Shown here in pieces: positions 52,004 to 64,000 of a stretch of DNA of 64,000 nucleotides; the stretch's first letter is position 1, and each line of letters begins with the position of its first letter. The position numbers and the translations under genes are program-made. The stretch is from the NCBI GenBank assembly GCA_965153355.1, contig OZ231126.1:21700001-21764000 (forward strand), in the 5' to 3' direction. This stretch comes from Flaccisagitta enflata. Taxonomy: Eukaryota; Chaetognatha; Sagittoidea; Aphragmophora. The notes under the pieces are model-generated. The model was not told the origin of the DNA, did no database searches, and worked only from the letters and a program-made list of their open reading frames with translations.

Positions 52004-53348
52004 TAACTGTTATTTCCGTTTTCTTTTGGCATCGGTCCCCCCTCTTGGTGCTGCTTCTTTGTGGCCCATGATCCCCCATATTCCCTTATTGCCCTGGAAG
52101 GCTCACAATAGATATCTCAAAGACCGAAGTTCTGGCCAAGCGGGTATTTCATCAGACTAAATTCTGACCCAAATTCTGGCCCAACTCCCGTAAGGTTTAG
52201 ATTTGGGCCGAAAAAAAATTATGACGACAATTTGTAAAAAATCTTTGATAGATTAGCACCTCTTTTTTGCCTGATTGTATGTTGTCAGTGCATTTTTCGG
52301 TCATAGATATTGTGTGGACAGAGGTTTTTTCTTCAAGCGCCATAAAAGGCTTGAAGGACTGATGAATAATATTTGTAAATGATTTCTATAATTGATAGTA
52401 TAAAGTTAATGTGAACGCTAGATAAAAACGATTTCATGGGTGTCAATCATCATTGATTTGCCCAAGCTGTTAACTCCAAAACATCTTCATGTATACTACG
52501 CGAATTAAAAAAAAAGACGCACCTTTTTGTTTGATGATTTAAAAATTGTTAAAAAAATTTATTAGAGAAAGTGATTTTGAAGATTTCCAAATTATCTTTT
52601 ATTCTAGACCAATCCCAGCTCTGTATCTTTAACGGTTTAGGAGCTAGAGCTTTCTAAAGTGAGACACCATTTTGGTGAATTGCATCTTTTTCAAAGGAAC
52701 TGCAAAAACAAATTTGGCAACATTTTTACTTAAACTAATGCCATTTCTAAACGAAAAAAGATAGAGATACCAGATTTTGGTCATTTTAAGTCATTTTCAG
52801 TCATTCTAAGTCATTCTAAGTCATTCTAATTCATTCGAAGTCATTCTAAGTCTGAGAGTCTCGCACGCGACTTATAGGTGTTGGCCTTGTTTAAATTCGT
52901 ATTGTATGATCATTGTTTGAGAGCATAAAATGAAAACATTCAGCAAAAGCTTCAGGCTAACTCATGCTCAGTTTGTGTGCACGCAAGAATCTGTTTTGAT
53001 GACTTCAGAGGCGCCAAAGTTTCCGGTCAGCATCATCGCCTCTTGACCTGATTTGCATACAGACGTCGTTAAACTATTACTAAGACGACTTAGAGAAAGT
53101 GGAAGGAAGTTGGTTAAAAGTTGGGATGATTCAAGGACAGGATAAGCGTGAGCGAGATGCGTTGGAGGAAAGCGAATGTTACTATTTAAAATGCATTTCC
53201 CTCTTTAAAACAAGAAGGCGTTTTTAAAACGCTCTTCTCAGAAATTTCATGCGGTTGCAGGAAAATCAAGCGTTATTGGACAATAAGTGCAAGTTGTACT
53301 CAAAGTCTGCCTTAGGACGCATGTCGCATGAAGTCATTCAGACGTCAG

Positions 53349-53508
53349 TTTTTAGTCGCGGACACGCGATTCTATACCTTACCGTGTGGTCAGTCGGTAG
53401 GTCGGTAGGTCAGTAGGTCGGTCCCAAGTATTTTTGAATTTGTAGCGGTTTTTGCATGACGGCCCCTGCCCAACCGTCCGCGACTGTCTTGCCGTGTTTC
53501 CGGCAGGC
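53349..53508 (-). mobile_element. HINE-like element, GTCGCGGAC class
   Basis: TTTTTAGTCGCGGACACGCG start, GGTAGGTCGGTAGG units, then CCGTCCGCGACTGTC and GCCGTGTTTCCGGC. The GGCCTTGTTT terminus is lost here; a similar terminus (GTGTATCTGGTCTTGTTT) lies at 54261-54278, so a larger nested structure is possible. Confidence 0.65.
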
Positions 53509-53582
53509 GTATATATTCTTCTATCCTGCCGAGAAGCATATATTTTCCCCTGATATCACACACACACACACACGCACGCACG

Positions 53583-53624
<42 letters not shown>

Positions 53625-54348
53625 ACCTAAAATGGCGTGTCCGCGACTGGAGAGTGAAATTTGAGAAATGATGAAGGGACAAAAGCCACTGAAGTCAAGA
53701 TATCATTTGCATATTGCAGTTATATGATGACTGCTCCAATGAAATTTTGATGAATTGTCACCTAGTCAATTTGAGTAGAAACCATAACTTAAACTCAATT
53801 TTTGTTTTATATAACTTTCTGATTTATATAACTCTCTGGACGTTATAAAGTAATCAACATCTTTTTATGTTCCATGTAGCTCACCGTGAATCAGATTTAT
53901 ATGGATAGAAAAAGAACTGAAAAATCTGCACAAGGTTGAAATAGTGCACCTCTACCGTGTCATATCGGAACAGCTCATGCAGCTGTTGAAGGACCAACAG
54001 GTCTGGTGGCTGTGTTGGTAACACAGTGAGAGCTGAAAAATTGAATTTTGGAAGGTGCTCTGTGTGTTCTGGGACAGTATTTGATGATCAGACGATATTT
54101 CAGATAATTTCTAAGATTTTCGTGTGGCAACTTTGGTAACAATTAGTTGAAATCTGGTGAGTTTGATAATCTGGTAGAAAATATTGTTAACTCATGAGTA
54201 CATGTATATGTGAGGATCTTTTTGGAAATTTCTCAACCAACTGTCCGCTACAGTCCTACCGTGTATCTGGTCTTGTTTGTGCACAAAAGTGAGCGAGCTT
54301 ACTTTTGAGATCTTTCTCTCTTTCTTTCTTTCTTTTTTTCTTTCTTTG

Positions 54349-54434
<86 letters not shown>

Positions 54435-55419
54435 TTTTTCTTTCTTTCTTTCTTCCTTTCTTTCTTTCGTTCTTTCTTTTAGTTGTTTCTTTCATTTTTT
54501 TTCTCTTTTTTTTTCTCCCCATTATCTTCTTTCCTCTCTCTTCTCACTCCTCTCGTCTTCTTCATTTTCTTCCTCTTCTTCTTTCTTTTTTTTTTTTCTT
54601 CTTCTACTGTAATCTGCCGACAAGGCCTCTGTCCTGCCGAGTAGCGGCGCTACCCGCTACTCCAAAATCTACATGCCTGGTTTCCGGCCTTGTTAACTTA
54701 CTTGTATGTAAGGCTTGTTCAGGCTGATGACTATGCCTTGCTATCATAGAGGTCCTAACCATCGTAGTCTAGATATTGACCTCAGATCCTAAATCTAAGT
54801 CCTTGTGAATTTTCATATTTCTCTTTTATATGCGGCCGGTCCAAAGGTATGAGCTCTAGTTTGAACTAATCTGCTTGAATTTGTTCCTGAAAGATACCTT
54901 GGCATATGCACATAACTCTGTTGATCTCATTGACCACAATCTTTAACTTCTTAGGGGCCCCGAGGGGCCCCAAAAAGCCCTCAATGAAGATTTTTTTTTC
55001 AAAAAAAAAGTGGGGTTCATTTGATAGGAAATTGCTTGATTCGCTTAGATCCAAAATCTTGTATTTTCACTTTTTTCAAAAAAACTTGAAAATTTTTTGT
55101 GTCGGCCATATTTCAAAAGAAAGTTTAAAGATTCTCCTGGAATCTTTTTAGTTTGATATGGTTCAAACAAATGCTCATAACTTCTAAAGTGTTTGAGCCA
55201 GAACCTTGAAATTTGAAACGTGCATTATTGAAAGAGCTGAGCAGGTCCATGCAAAAGATTGAGCTACTGACTGACCTAGGAAAATTTTCTAGTCTAAGTC
55301 TACGTAGTCACTGCCCGGTTTTACACGGCTCAGCTCAGTCTGGCTTGTACTCGGCCTCCATTGTTATATCATGTTTTAAGCGACCGTTACTTCGCTTGAA
55401 GAGCAAGAAAAGTGATAAA

Positions 55420-55670
55420 AACAAGACCAAGTTATGGCCTACTTGTGCGACTCACATAGATGCATGAAAGAACAAGCATGAGAGGAAACGAATGAAATGG
55501 ATGAAAGACTGAATAGACAAGCGAATGTATGAAGGTAATAGGAAGGAAATCAAAGGCTGGAATCGTCCACTTTGCTTGGATTTAGCAAATGCACAACGGA
55601 CCAGCCAACTAACCAACCAACCAACAAACGAACATGCCCTCTTAAAGATGTGCGAGGACGCACATGAAAA
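55420..55670 (+). mobile_element. HINE-like element, GTGCG class
   Basis: AAACAAGACCAAGTTATGG start with TTGTGCGACTC. CCAACTAACCAACC units follow, then CTTAAAGATGTGCGAGGACG and CACATGAAAA at the hairpin end. Present again at 59270-59521. Confidence 0.65.
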
Positions 55671-55757
55671 TTGTAAAACTAAGACAGGAAAAAGAAAAAA
55701 AATCCATGAAGGCCGTAAGTCCATTGTTTTAAGTTTTCCACTCATGGAGCTGCAAAA

Positions 55758-55898
55758 CAGTATCAATAACATGATCACATTTGATCAGTGATTACAGATT
55801 TAACGCTTGTTTTTGCAAAAGTTAAAAAGTAGGAAAACCCGTTTTGTTTTGTTTTTGCAAAGAGTAGGCCAATTCGGAAGAAGCTCGATTAAACACTC
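55758..55898. other. Unique 141-bp spacer between duplicated copies
   Basis: Not matched elsewhere in the window as far as I can see. Confidence 0.6.
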
Positions 55899-56372
55899 AA
55901 AGTTAATGTGAACGCTAGATAAAAACGATTTCATGGGTGTCAATCATCATTGATTTGCCCAAGCTGTTAACTCCAAAACATCTTCATGTATACTACGCGA
56001 ATTAAAAAAAAAGATGCACCTTTTTGTTTGATGATTTAAAAATTGTTAAAAAAATTTATTAGAGAAAGTGATTTTGAAGATTTCCAAATTATCTTTTATT
56101 CTAGACCAATCCCAGCTCTGTATCTTTAACGGTTTAGGAGCTAGAGCTTTCTAAAGTGAGACACCATTTTGGTGAATTGCATCTTTTTCAAAGGAACTGC
56201 AAAAACAAATTTGGCAACATTTTTACTTAAACTAATGCCATTTCTAAACGAAAAAAGATAGAGATACCAGATTGGCGCCATATGAAAGAGTTTTTCAAGG
56301 GCTTCAAAATGGTTTATGATTTTAATTTTTTTGATTGTCAATGGCGCAATCAACCATTCAAAAGTGCGTCTT

Positions 56373-56763
56373 TTTTTAGTCGCGTGCTACGCGACTCTAC
56401 AACCCGCTTTGTCGGTCCGTCCGTCGGTCCGTCGGTCCGTCCGTCCGTCGGTCCGTCCGTCCGTCCGTCCGTCCGTCACACTTTACTTTTTTTTAACATA
56501 ACATCAAATCTTAAGCAATTTTAAGTCATTTAAAGTCATTGATATTTACTCTAAGTCATTTTGAGTCATTCAAAGTCATTTTGAATCATTCTAAGTCAGT
56601 TTAAGTCATTTTAAGTCATTTTTGGTTATTAGGTTTTAAAGTCCTTTTTGGTCATTTTAAGTCATTTTCAGTCATTCTAAGTCATTCTAAGTCATTCTAA
56701 TTCATTCGAAGTCATTCTAAGTCTGAGAGTCTCGCACGCGACTTATAGGTGTTGGCCTTGTTT
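56373..56763 (-). mobile_element. HINE-like element, GTCGCGTGC class, complete
   Basis: Hairpin AGTCGCGTGCTACGCGACT, a long GTCC/GGTCC array (56418-56478), then an AAGTCATTTT-type tandem core. Subterminal GCACGCGACTTATAGG and GGCCTTGTTT close it. AGTCGCGTGC and GCACGCGACT are exact inverses. Confidence 0.85.
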
Positions 56764-57218
56764 AAATTCGTATTGTATGATCATTGTTTGAGAGCATAAA
56801 ATGAAAACATTCAGCAAAAGCTTCAGGCTAACTCATGCTCAGTTTGAGTGCACGCAAGAATCTGTTTTGATGACCTCAGAGGCGCAAAAGTTTCCGGTCA
56901 GCATCATCGCCTCTTGACCTGATTTGCATACAGACGTCGTTAAACTATCACTAAGACGACTTAGAGAAAGTGGAAGGAAGTTGGTTAAAAGTTGGGATGA
57001 TTCAAGGACAGGATAAGCGTGAGCGAGATGCGTTGGAGGAAAGCGAATGTTACTATTTAAAATGCATTTCCCTCTTTAAAACAAGAAGGCGTTTTTAAAA
57101 CGCTCTTCTCAGAAATTTCATGCGGTTGCAGGAAAATCAAGCGTTATTGGACAATAAGTGCAAGTTGTACTCAAAGTCTGCCTTAGGACGCATGTCGCAT
57201 GAAGTCATTCAGACGTCA

Positions 57219-57376
57219 GTTTTTAGTCGCGGACACGCGATTCTATACCTTACCGTGTGGTCAGTCGGTAGGTCGGTAGGTCAGTAGGTCGGTCCCAAGT
57301 ATTTTTGAATTTGTAGCGGTTTTTGCATGACGGCCCCTGCCCAACCGTCCGCGACTGTCTTGCCGTGTTTCCGGCA
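57219..57376 (-). mobile_element. HINE-like element, duplicate of 53349-53508
   Basis: Copy produced by the segmental duplication. Same hairpin and GGTAGGTC units. Confidence 0.65.
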
Positions 57377-58187
57377 GGCGTATATATTCTTCTATCCTGC
57401 CGAGAAGCATATATTTTCCCCTGATATCACACACACACACACACTCACACACACACACACACCACCTAAAATGGCGTGTCCGCGACTGGAGAGTGAAATT
57501 TGAGAAATGATGAAGGGACAAAAGCCACTGAAGTCAAGATATCATTTGCATATTGCAGTTATATGATGACTGCTCCAATGAAATTTTGATGAATTGTCAC
57601 CTAGTCAATTTGAGTAGAAACCATAACTTAAACTCAATTTTTGTTTTATACAACTTTCTGATTTATATAACTCTCTGGACGTTATAAAGTAATCAACATC
57701 TTTTTATGTTCCATGTAGCTCACCGTGAATCAGATTTATATGGATAGAAAAAGAACTGAAAAATCTGCACTAGGTTGAAATAGTGCACCTCTACCGTGTC
57801 ATATCGGAACAGCTCATGCAGCTGTTGAAGGACCAACAGGTCTGGTGGCTGTGTTGGTAACACAGTGAGAGCTGAAAAATTGAATTTTGGAAGGTGCTCT
57901 GTGTGTTCTGGGACAGTATTTGATGATCAGACGATATTTCAGATAATTTCTAAGATTTTCGTGTGGCAACTTTGGTAACAATTAGTTGAAATCTGGTGAG
58001 TTTGATAATCTGGTAGAAAATATTGTTAACTCATGAGTACATGTATATGTGAGGATCTTTTTGGAAATTTCTCAACCAACTGTCCGCTACAGTCCTACCG
58101 TGTATCTGGTCTTGTTTGTGCACAAAAGTGAGCGAGCTTACTTTTGAGATCTTTCTCTCTTTCTTTCTTTCTTTTTTTCTTTCTTTG

Positions 58188-58307
<120 letters not shown>

Positions 58308-59269
58308 TTTCTTTCTTTCGTTCTTTCTTTTAGTTGTTTCTTTCATTTTTTTTCTCTTTTTTTTTCTCCCCATTATCTTCTTTCCTCTCTCTTCTCACTC
58401 CTCTCGTCTTCTTCATTTTCTTCCTCTTCTTCTTTCTTTTTTTTTTTTCTTCTTCTACTGTAATCTGCCGACAAGGCCTCTGTCCTGCCGAGTAGCGGCG
58501 CTACCCGCTACTCCAAAATCTACATGCCTGGTTTCCGGCCTTGTTAACTTACTTGTATGTAAGGCTTGTTCAGGCTGATGACTATGCCTTGCTATCATAG
58601 AGGTCCTAACCATCGTAGTCTAGATATTGACCTCAGATCCTAAATCTAAGTCCTTGTGAATTTTCATATTTCTCTTTTATATGCGGCCGGTCCAAAGGTA
58701 TGAGCTCTAGTTTGAACTAATCTGCTTGAATTTGTTCCTGAAAGATACCTTGGCATATGCACATAACTCTGTTGATCTCATTGACCACAATCTTTAACTT
58801 CTTAGGGGCCCCGAGGGGCCCCAAAAAGCCCTCAATGAAGATTTTTTTTTCAAAAAAAAAGTGGGGTTCATTTGATAGGAAATTGCTTGATTCGCTTAGA
58901 TCCAAAATCTTGTATTTTCACTTTTTTCAAAAAAACTTAAAAATTTTTTGTGTCGGCCATATTTCAAAAGAAAGTTTAAAGATTCTCCTGGAATCTTTTT
59001 AGTTTGATATGGTTCAAACAAATGCTCATAACTTCTAAAGTATTTGAGCCAGAACCTTGAAATTTGAAACGTGCATTATTGAAAGAGCTGAGCAGGTCCA
59101 TGCAAAAGATTGAGCTACTGACTGACCTAGGAAAATTTTCTAGTCTAAGTCTACGTAGTCACTGCCCGGTTTTACACGGCTCAGCTCAGTCTGGCTTGTA
59201 CTCGGCCTCCATTGTTTTATCATGTTTTAAGCGACCGTTACTTCGCTTGAAGAGCAAGAAAAGTGATAA

Positions 59270-59521
59270 AAACAAGACCAAGTTATGGCCTACTTGTGCG
59301 ACTCACATAGATGCATGAAATAACAAGCATGAGAGGAAACGAATGAAATGGATGAAAGACTGAATAGACAAGCGAATGTATGAAGGTAATAGGAAGGAAA
59401 TCAAAGGCTGGAATCGTCCACTTTGCTTGGATTTAGCAAATGCACGACGGACCAGCCAACTAACCAACCAACCAACAAACGAACATGCCCTCTTAAAGAT
59501 GTGCGAGGACGCACATGAAAA
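59270..59521 (+). mobile_element. HINE-like element, duplicate of 55420-55670
   Basis: Copy produced by the segmental duplication; one CAACGG to CGACGG difference noted. Confidence 0.65.
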
Positions 59522-59686
59522 TTGTAAAACTAAGACAGGAAAAAGAAAAAAAATCCATGAAGGCCGTAAGTCCATTGTTTTAAGTTTTCCACTCATGGAG
59601 CTGCAAAAAGAATCGAAGTTTAGAATGTGTTTTACTCATCATCTCATTGATGCTCCAAACCGCATATGCGGTATTTCTCACTTTTT

Positions 59687-60468
59687 GGGCAGCGGCCCCA
59701 AAGGGGACGAAGTCCTGTAGAACACAGGGGGACTTTTGTTCATTCGTCCGTTTGTTCGTTCGTTCGTTCGTTTGTTTGTTTGTTTGTTTGTTTGTCCCCC
59801 CTCACCAGGCCCCTCAAACCTCAAATCTGGCCTCTGAGACATCAAATCTGGCCTCTCAGGCCTCAAATCCAGCCTCTCAGGCCTCAAATCCAGCCTCTCA
59901 GGCCTCAAATCCAGCCTCTCAGGCCTCAAATCTAACCTATCAGGCCTCAAATCTAACCTCTCAGGCATCAAACCTGGCCTCTCAGGCCTCAAATTAGGCT
60001 TCTCAGGCCTCAAATCCAAATTTTCAGGCCTCAAACCTGGCCTCTCAGGCCTCAAATTAAGCCTCTCAGGCCTCAAATTAGGCCTCTCAGGCCTCAAATC
60101 AGGCCTATCAGGCTTTAAATCAGATAACTAAGCCTCAATTTATAGCTCTTAGGCTTCAAATCAGTCGTCTGACCTTTCAAGCCTTAATCCAACTCTCTCA
60201 AGCATCAAGTCAGCCCTCTCAAGCTTCCGATTGGCATTCTGAGGCCTTACATCAGCCGTCTTAGGCCTCAGTTTAGGATCTTGAAGGCCATCAGTAAGCC
60301 CTCTATAGCATCTCATCCACTTCTTCAGGCAGGACGAACAAAAGTCCCCCTGTGTTCTACAGGACTTCATCCCCTTCGGGGCCGCTGCCCTGCTTCCCCT
60401 CACTCCAATTCACAATCACTAAAAGCAGGGCAACGGATATCGCTGACCACATATTGCCCTTGGGCGAC
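59687..60468 (+). mobile_element. GGCAGCGG-family element, complete
   Basis: Inverted arms of 55 bp at 59687-59741 and 60336-60390 (GGGCAGCGGCCCC, GTCCTGTAGAACACAGG, ACTTTTGTTC). GTTC-type units lie next to the left arm, followed by about 20 units of a 21-bp repeat (CTCAGGCCTCAAATC core). The outer end GGGCAACGGATATCGCTG with TTGCCCTTGGGCGAC closes at 60468. The frames across the core (QASNLAS and LRPERL types) are artefacts of the 21-bp period. Confidence 0.85.
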
Positions 60469-60502
60469 CTGTTTGCTTTCTGGCCTTTGTCTTCTGCTTT
60501 TT

Positions 60503-61188
60503 GGGCAGCGGCCCCGAAGGAGAGGAAGTCCTGTAGAACACTGGGGGACTTTTGTTCGTCCATTTGTTCGTCCGTTTGTCTGCCGTTCATCCATCCGTTC
60601 GTCCCCCCTTCCCTCAGACCCCTCAGGCCTCAAATCAGACCTCTCAGGCCTCAAATCCGGCCTCTCAGGCCTCATATTAGACCTTTCAGGCCCTAAATCT
60701 GGCCTCCCAGGCCTAAAGTCTAGCCTTCTAGGCCTCAAATCTGGCCTCTTAGGCCTCAAAATTGGCCTCTCAGGCCTCTTATGTGGCCTCTCAGGCTTCA
60801 AATCTGGCCTCTCGGGCCTCTAATCTGGCCTCTCAGGCCTCAAATCCAGCCTCTTGTCTCTAACTAGGCCTCTCAAGCCTCAAATCAGCTATCTGATCCT
60901 CAAGTCGGTTCTGTATGGCCTTTCTAGCCTTGATCCAGCTCTTTCAAGCCTCAAGTCAGCCCATTCAAGCCCTCAACTGGCTTTCTGGCTTTACATCAGC
61001 CCTCTTAGACCTGAATTCAGCCCAAACGGATGGACGGATGGATGAACGAACGGACGAATGAAAGTCCCTCCGTGTTCTACAGGACTTTGTCCCCTTTGGG
61101 GCCGCTGCCCTGCTTTCCCTCACTCAAATTCACAATCATGCACAGCAGGGCAACGGGTATCGCTGACCACATATTGCCCTTGGGCGAC
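60503..61188 (+). mobile_element. GGCAGCGG-family element, second complete copy
   Basis: Same structure as its neighbour 35 bp upstream: left arm at 60503, minisatellite core with CTCAGGCCTCAAATC units, right arm ending at 61110, outer end GGGCAACGGGTATCGCTG to 61188. The arms differ slightly, so it is not a very recent tandem copy. Confidence 0.85.
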
Positions 61189-61299
61189 CTGTTTTCTCCT
61201 CTTTAACTGACTTTTTTTGCAATTTTAGTATTTTAGTATTGATGTCCTTATCATTAATTCTGTCTTCTACTCACACTCTTTTTCTCTGTGTATGTCTGA

Positions 61300-61832
<533 letters not shown>

Positions 61833-61885
61833 TTTACATTGCCTCATGTGTTTTTAAGTAGATGCCGTTATTCTGTTTTATGGTA

Positions 61886-62394
61886 AGTAGATCTCGTCTA
61901 GACTTGAGATAATGAAATATTTTAGATTAACAAATGAAGCTTGATATTTCAGAATGATGCATGCTTATGATAGTTGGTTGTAAATTTCCATGTATTTAAG
62001 CTAAAGTATCAATATTTTGAGAAATTGCGAGGAGCATTGCTTATTAATTTTCTTTCCCATGTTATGTTCTGTAAGAATGTAACTCATTGCTGGGTTGCTA
62101 AGGTTGTCACACATGAATACGCTCCCTAGCAACGACCAAACGAGCGATATTCTTACAGAACATACTGTGGGAAAGTTTTAGCGAATCTAATTTTAAACAA
62201 TGTTCCCTCAAAAAAATTTTCAAAATATTGATATTTTAGCGTAAATACATGAAAATGCGTTTCCATGGCAACCAAGTATCATGGGGAATGAATCATTCCT
62301 TTATTAATTTTTATTCCAAATATCAACCCTCTAGTTTCATTTGTTTTTCCATAATGCTCGCCCCCGTTATCTCAAGTCTAGACGAGATCTACTG
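61886..62394. mobile_element. Foldback MITE family F6, copy A
   Basis: Left end GTAGATCTCGTCTAGACTTG (first base of the terminus apparently lost), right end CAAGTCTAGACGAGATCTAC then TG and TA. Much of the element is self-complementary, e.g. ATGTTCTGTAAGAAT and ATTCTTACAGAACAT around GTTGCTA...TAGCAAC. Confidence 0.8.
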
Positions 62395-62507
62395 TACTCT
62401 TTGGATAGCTGCAAGATTCATCGAAATCATATCGATCCATACCACTGTGGAGCAACCCTAGAGCGCACCCGCTACTCGCCTATAAGGCATAAAAATTTTT
62501 TCAGTTA

Positions 62508-63288
62508 CAGTAGATCTTGTGAAGACTTGAGATAAGGGGGCAAGCATTATTGAAAAACACATGAAGCAAGGGAATTTATATTTGAAATCTAAACTTATAA
62601 AATTATGATTTGTTGCTCATAACGGTCAGTTGCCATGGAAGCACATTTTCAAGTATTCTCGATATGATATGAATATTTTGAGTGATCTTTTAAAGAACAT
62701 AGTCTAAAATCCAATTTGCTACAACTTTTTTTTCCGAAACTATATCCTGTAGTGATGTCATTTGCTTAGCCATTGCTAAGGGTTGTCACACATGGATACA
62801 TTCCCTAGCAACCGTCAAACAGGCAGTATTCTTACAGAACATATTGTGGAGAAATTGTAGCATATTTGATTTTAAGCAATGTTCCCTCAAACAAGGCCAG
62901 ATACACAGCTACCCCAGTTGCGTGCGGGTGGGCAGGGGCCATAATTGAGGTCACCAGATAATTTGGGCAGGAGCAGTGAAGCCAAAAATCCCAAAAACCC
63001 AAAAAAAGTAAAGTGTAACGGACGGACGGATGGACCGACAGACGGACCGACGGATGGACCAATGGACGGACGGACCAACGGACTGGCAAAGCGCGGTGTA
63101 GAGTCGCCGAGCACGCGACTAAAAATCTCTCAAAATATTATTATTTCAGCTGGAATACAATGAACTTGGTTTCCATGGGAATAAAATATTCTCTTATTAG
63201 TTTATATTTCAAATATCAACCTTTTGGCTTCAATTGTTTTTTTCATAATGCTTGCCCCCATTATCTCAAGTCTAGACGAGATCTGCGG
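62508..63288. mobile_element. Foldback MITE family F6, copy B with nested insertion
   Basis: Left end CAGTAGATCTTGTGAAGAC after TA, right end TCTAGACGAGATCTGCGG before TA. Collinear with copy A, apart from the HINE-like insertion at 62889-63125. Confidence 0.8.
62889..63125 (+). mobile_element. HINE-like element nested in F6 copy B
   Basis: AAACAAGGCCAGATACACAG start, GTTGCGTGCGGGTGGGCAGG, GGGCAGGAGCAGTG, CGGACGGACGG. It ends GTCGCCGAGCACGCGACT and AAAAA. Copy A of the host MITE (62206-62230) shows the empty site. Confidence 0.85.
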
Positions 63289-63481
63289 TATATGAACTCA
63301 TTTCTAAATTTATTTGTGTTTCGAGCCTGTAGGGTTGTTCGCATTCTGTGGCTTACCTTGATATCATCTAGATGTTTCATGTACCTTAATGAATTTCCCC
63401 CTATTTATTCGGATGACGTTAGGTCGGTCTGTCCGTCACTGCGTCTCATTCTGATGTCGATTGCTTTATTTGAAAAGATCT

Positions 63482-63672
63482 CTTCGGTCGTGGGCTCGCG
63501 ACTCCATGAGAGGCTTTGTCCATCCACTGGTCCGTCCACTGGTCCGTCCATTGGTCTGTCATAATCAAGTTTGAAAGTAGGTGTGTTTAGTATTTATGTG
63601 TGAGTGTAAAGAGGGGGAACTATACGTTGACCTCGCGTCCGCGACGATATTGTAACCCCGCGTTACTAGTTT
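63482..63672 (-). mobile_element. HINE-like element, TAACGCGG end
   Basis: Hairpin GTCGTGGGCTCGCGAC, then GGTCCGTCCACTGGTCC. The other end is GCGTCCGCGACGATATTG with ACCCCGCGTTACTAG, matching the inverted start at 5395. Confidence 0.7.
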
Positions 63673-64000
63673 TGAGGATAGTGGATAGAATTTTGTGTTG
63701 GCGTGGAAACACTGCCCATTTTTTACATGATGTTGGTACTTTGTAGCTCAATTTTCAGATACGTCACATTAAGAAACGTAAGCAGTTCAGATACATTAGA
63801 ATAAGGAATGTAATTATTCCATCCTCATTTAGTTATTAGGGCGTGTAAATAGTTTGAATTCATCCGTGCTAGTTTGCAGCCTTTTTGTTATGTTCTCGAG
63901 GCCAATGGTGAGATATTCGGGCCGTAGGACATGACTCTTGGCCAGTTCCAATGCGCTGCCATGGAGCCAGTATGGCGATACATCGGACAATTTCAAAAAC
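63673..64000. other. No gene seen
   Basis: Unique sequence to the end of the window. Confidence 0.4.

Larger units (their letters stand above)
52402..55757 (+). repeat. Tandem segmental duplication, copy 1
   Basis: Begins AAAGTTAATGTGAACGC and ends CTCATGGAGCTGCAAAA. It matches 55899-59608 almost base for base. Compared with copy 2 it lacks about 374 bp (between 52785 and 52786) and differs in the CA (53562-53622) and CTTT (54315-54480) arrays. No credible gene lies inside. Confidence 0.9.

Noticed and set aside
59810-60120. CRISPR-like regular repeats
   Set aside because: Tandem units have no unique spacers, and the DNA is eukaryotic.
59647-60823. Repeat proteins with QASNLAS or LRPERL units
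   Set aside because: The 21-bp minisatellite keeps several frames open on both strands, and the units lie between transposon arms.

Overview
The window is animal nuclear DNA, almost certainly from an invertebrate. Long stretches are non-coding. There are intact spliceosomal introns, intron-less C2H2 zinc-finger genes, a Penelope-like retroelement and a very heavy load of microsatellites and short non-autonomous transposons. I cannot name the species. The most abundant mobile family resembles the pearl/DINE-1 (Helentron-associated) elements known from bivalves and flies, which hints at a mollusc or another lophotrochozoan, but weakly.

Only a handful of real genes can be supported. (1) A C2H2 zinc-finger gene on the minus strand (11665-13765) is cut in the middle of one finger by a 758-bp TA-flanked inverted-repeat element. 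(2) A second C2H2 gene on the plus strand (48913-50673) has about 17 fingers and one in-frame TGA inside finger 14. (3) A four-exon gene (29579-30994) encodes a small secreted protein with 14 cysteines after its signal peptide. (4) A 5'-truncated Penelope-like element (26894-28436, minus) keeps the end of its reverse transcriptase and a GIY-YIG endonuclease, between perfect 83-bp inverted repeats. A tRNA-like relic (24767-24829) and two doubtful decayed coding stretches complete the list.

Layout: 0-5 kb holds inverted-repeat MITEs and a decayed stretch. 5-11 kb holds pearl/HINE-like elements, ATATC and GTT arrays and a minisatellite-cored element. 11-14 kb is the split zinc-finger gene. 14-26 kb is microsatellites, minisatellites and MITEs. 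26-29 kb is the Penelope-like element inside a minisatellite. 29.5-31 kb is the secreted-protein gene. 31-36 kb holds more MITEs. 37-38.4 kb is a 140-bp tandem satellite. 39-48.5 kb is mostly GA/CT, GTT, GT and CTGT arrays plus a nested palindrome. 48.9-50.7 kb is the second zinc-finger gene. 52.4-59.6 kb is a recent tandem duplication of about 3.5 kb. 59.7-61.2 kb has two minisatellite-cored elements back to back. 61.3-64 kb has compound CT arrays and two foldback MITEs, one carrying a nested insertion.

Three mobile families dominate. The HINE-like family (about 20 copies) has a hairpin at one end whose sequence matches a subterminal motif at the other end, class by class. The GGCAGCGG family carries a 20-21-bp minisatellite between inverted arms. 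Several foldback MITE families have different termini but share one internal module. The two zinc-finger genes could belong to a transposon-silencing repertoire, but nothing here shows that, and both carry lesions.
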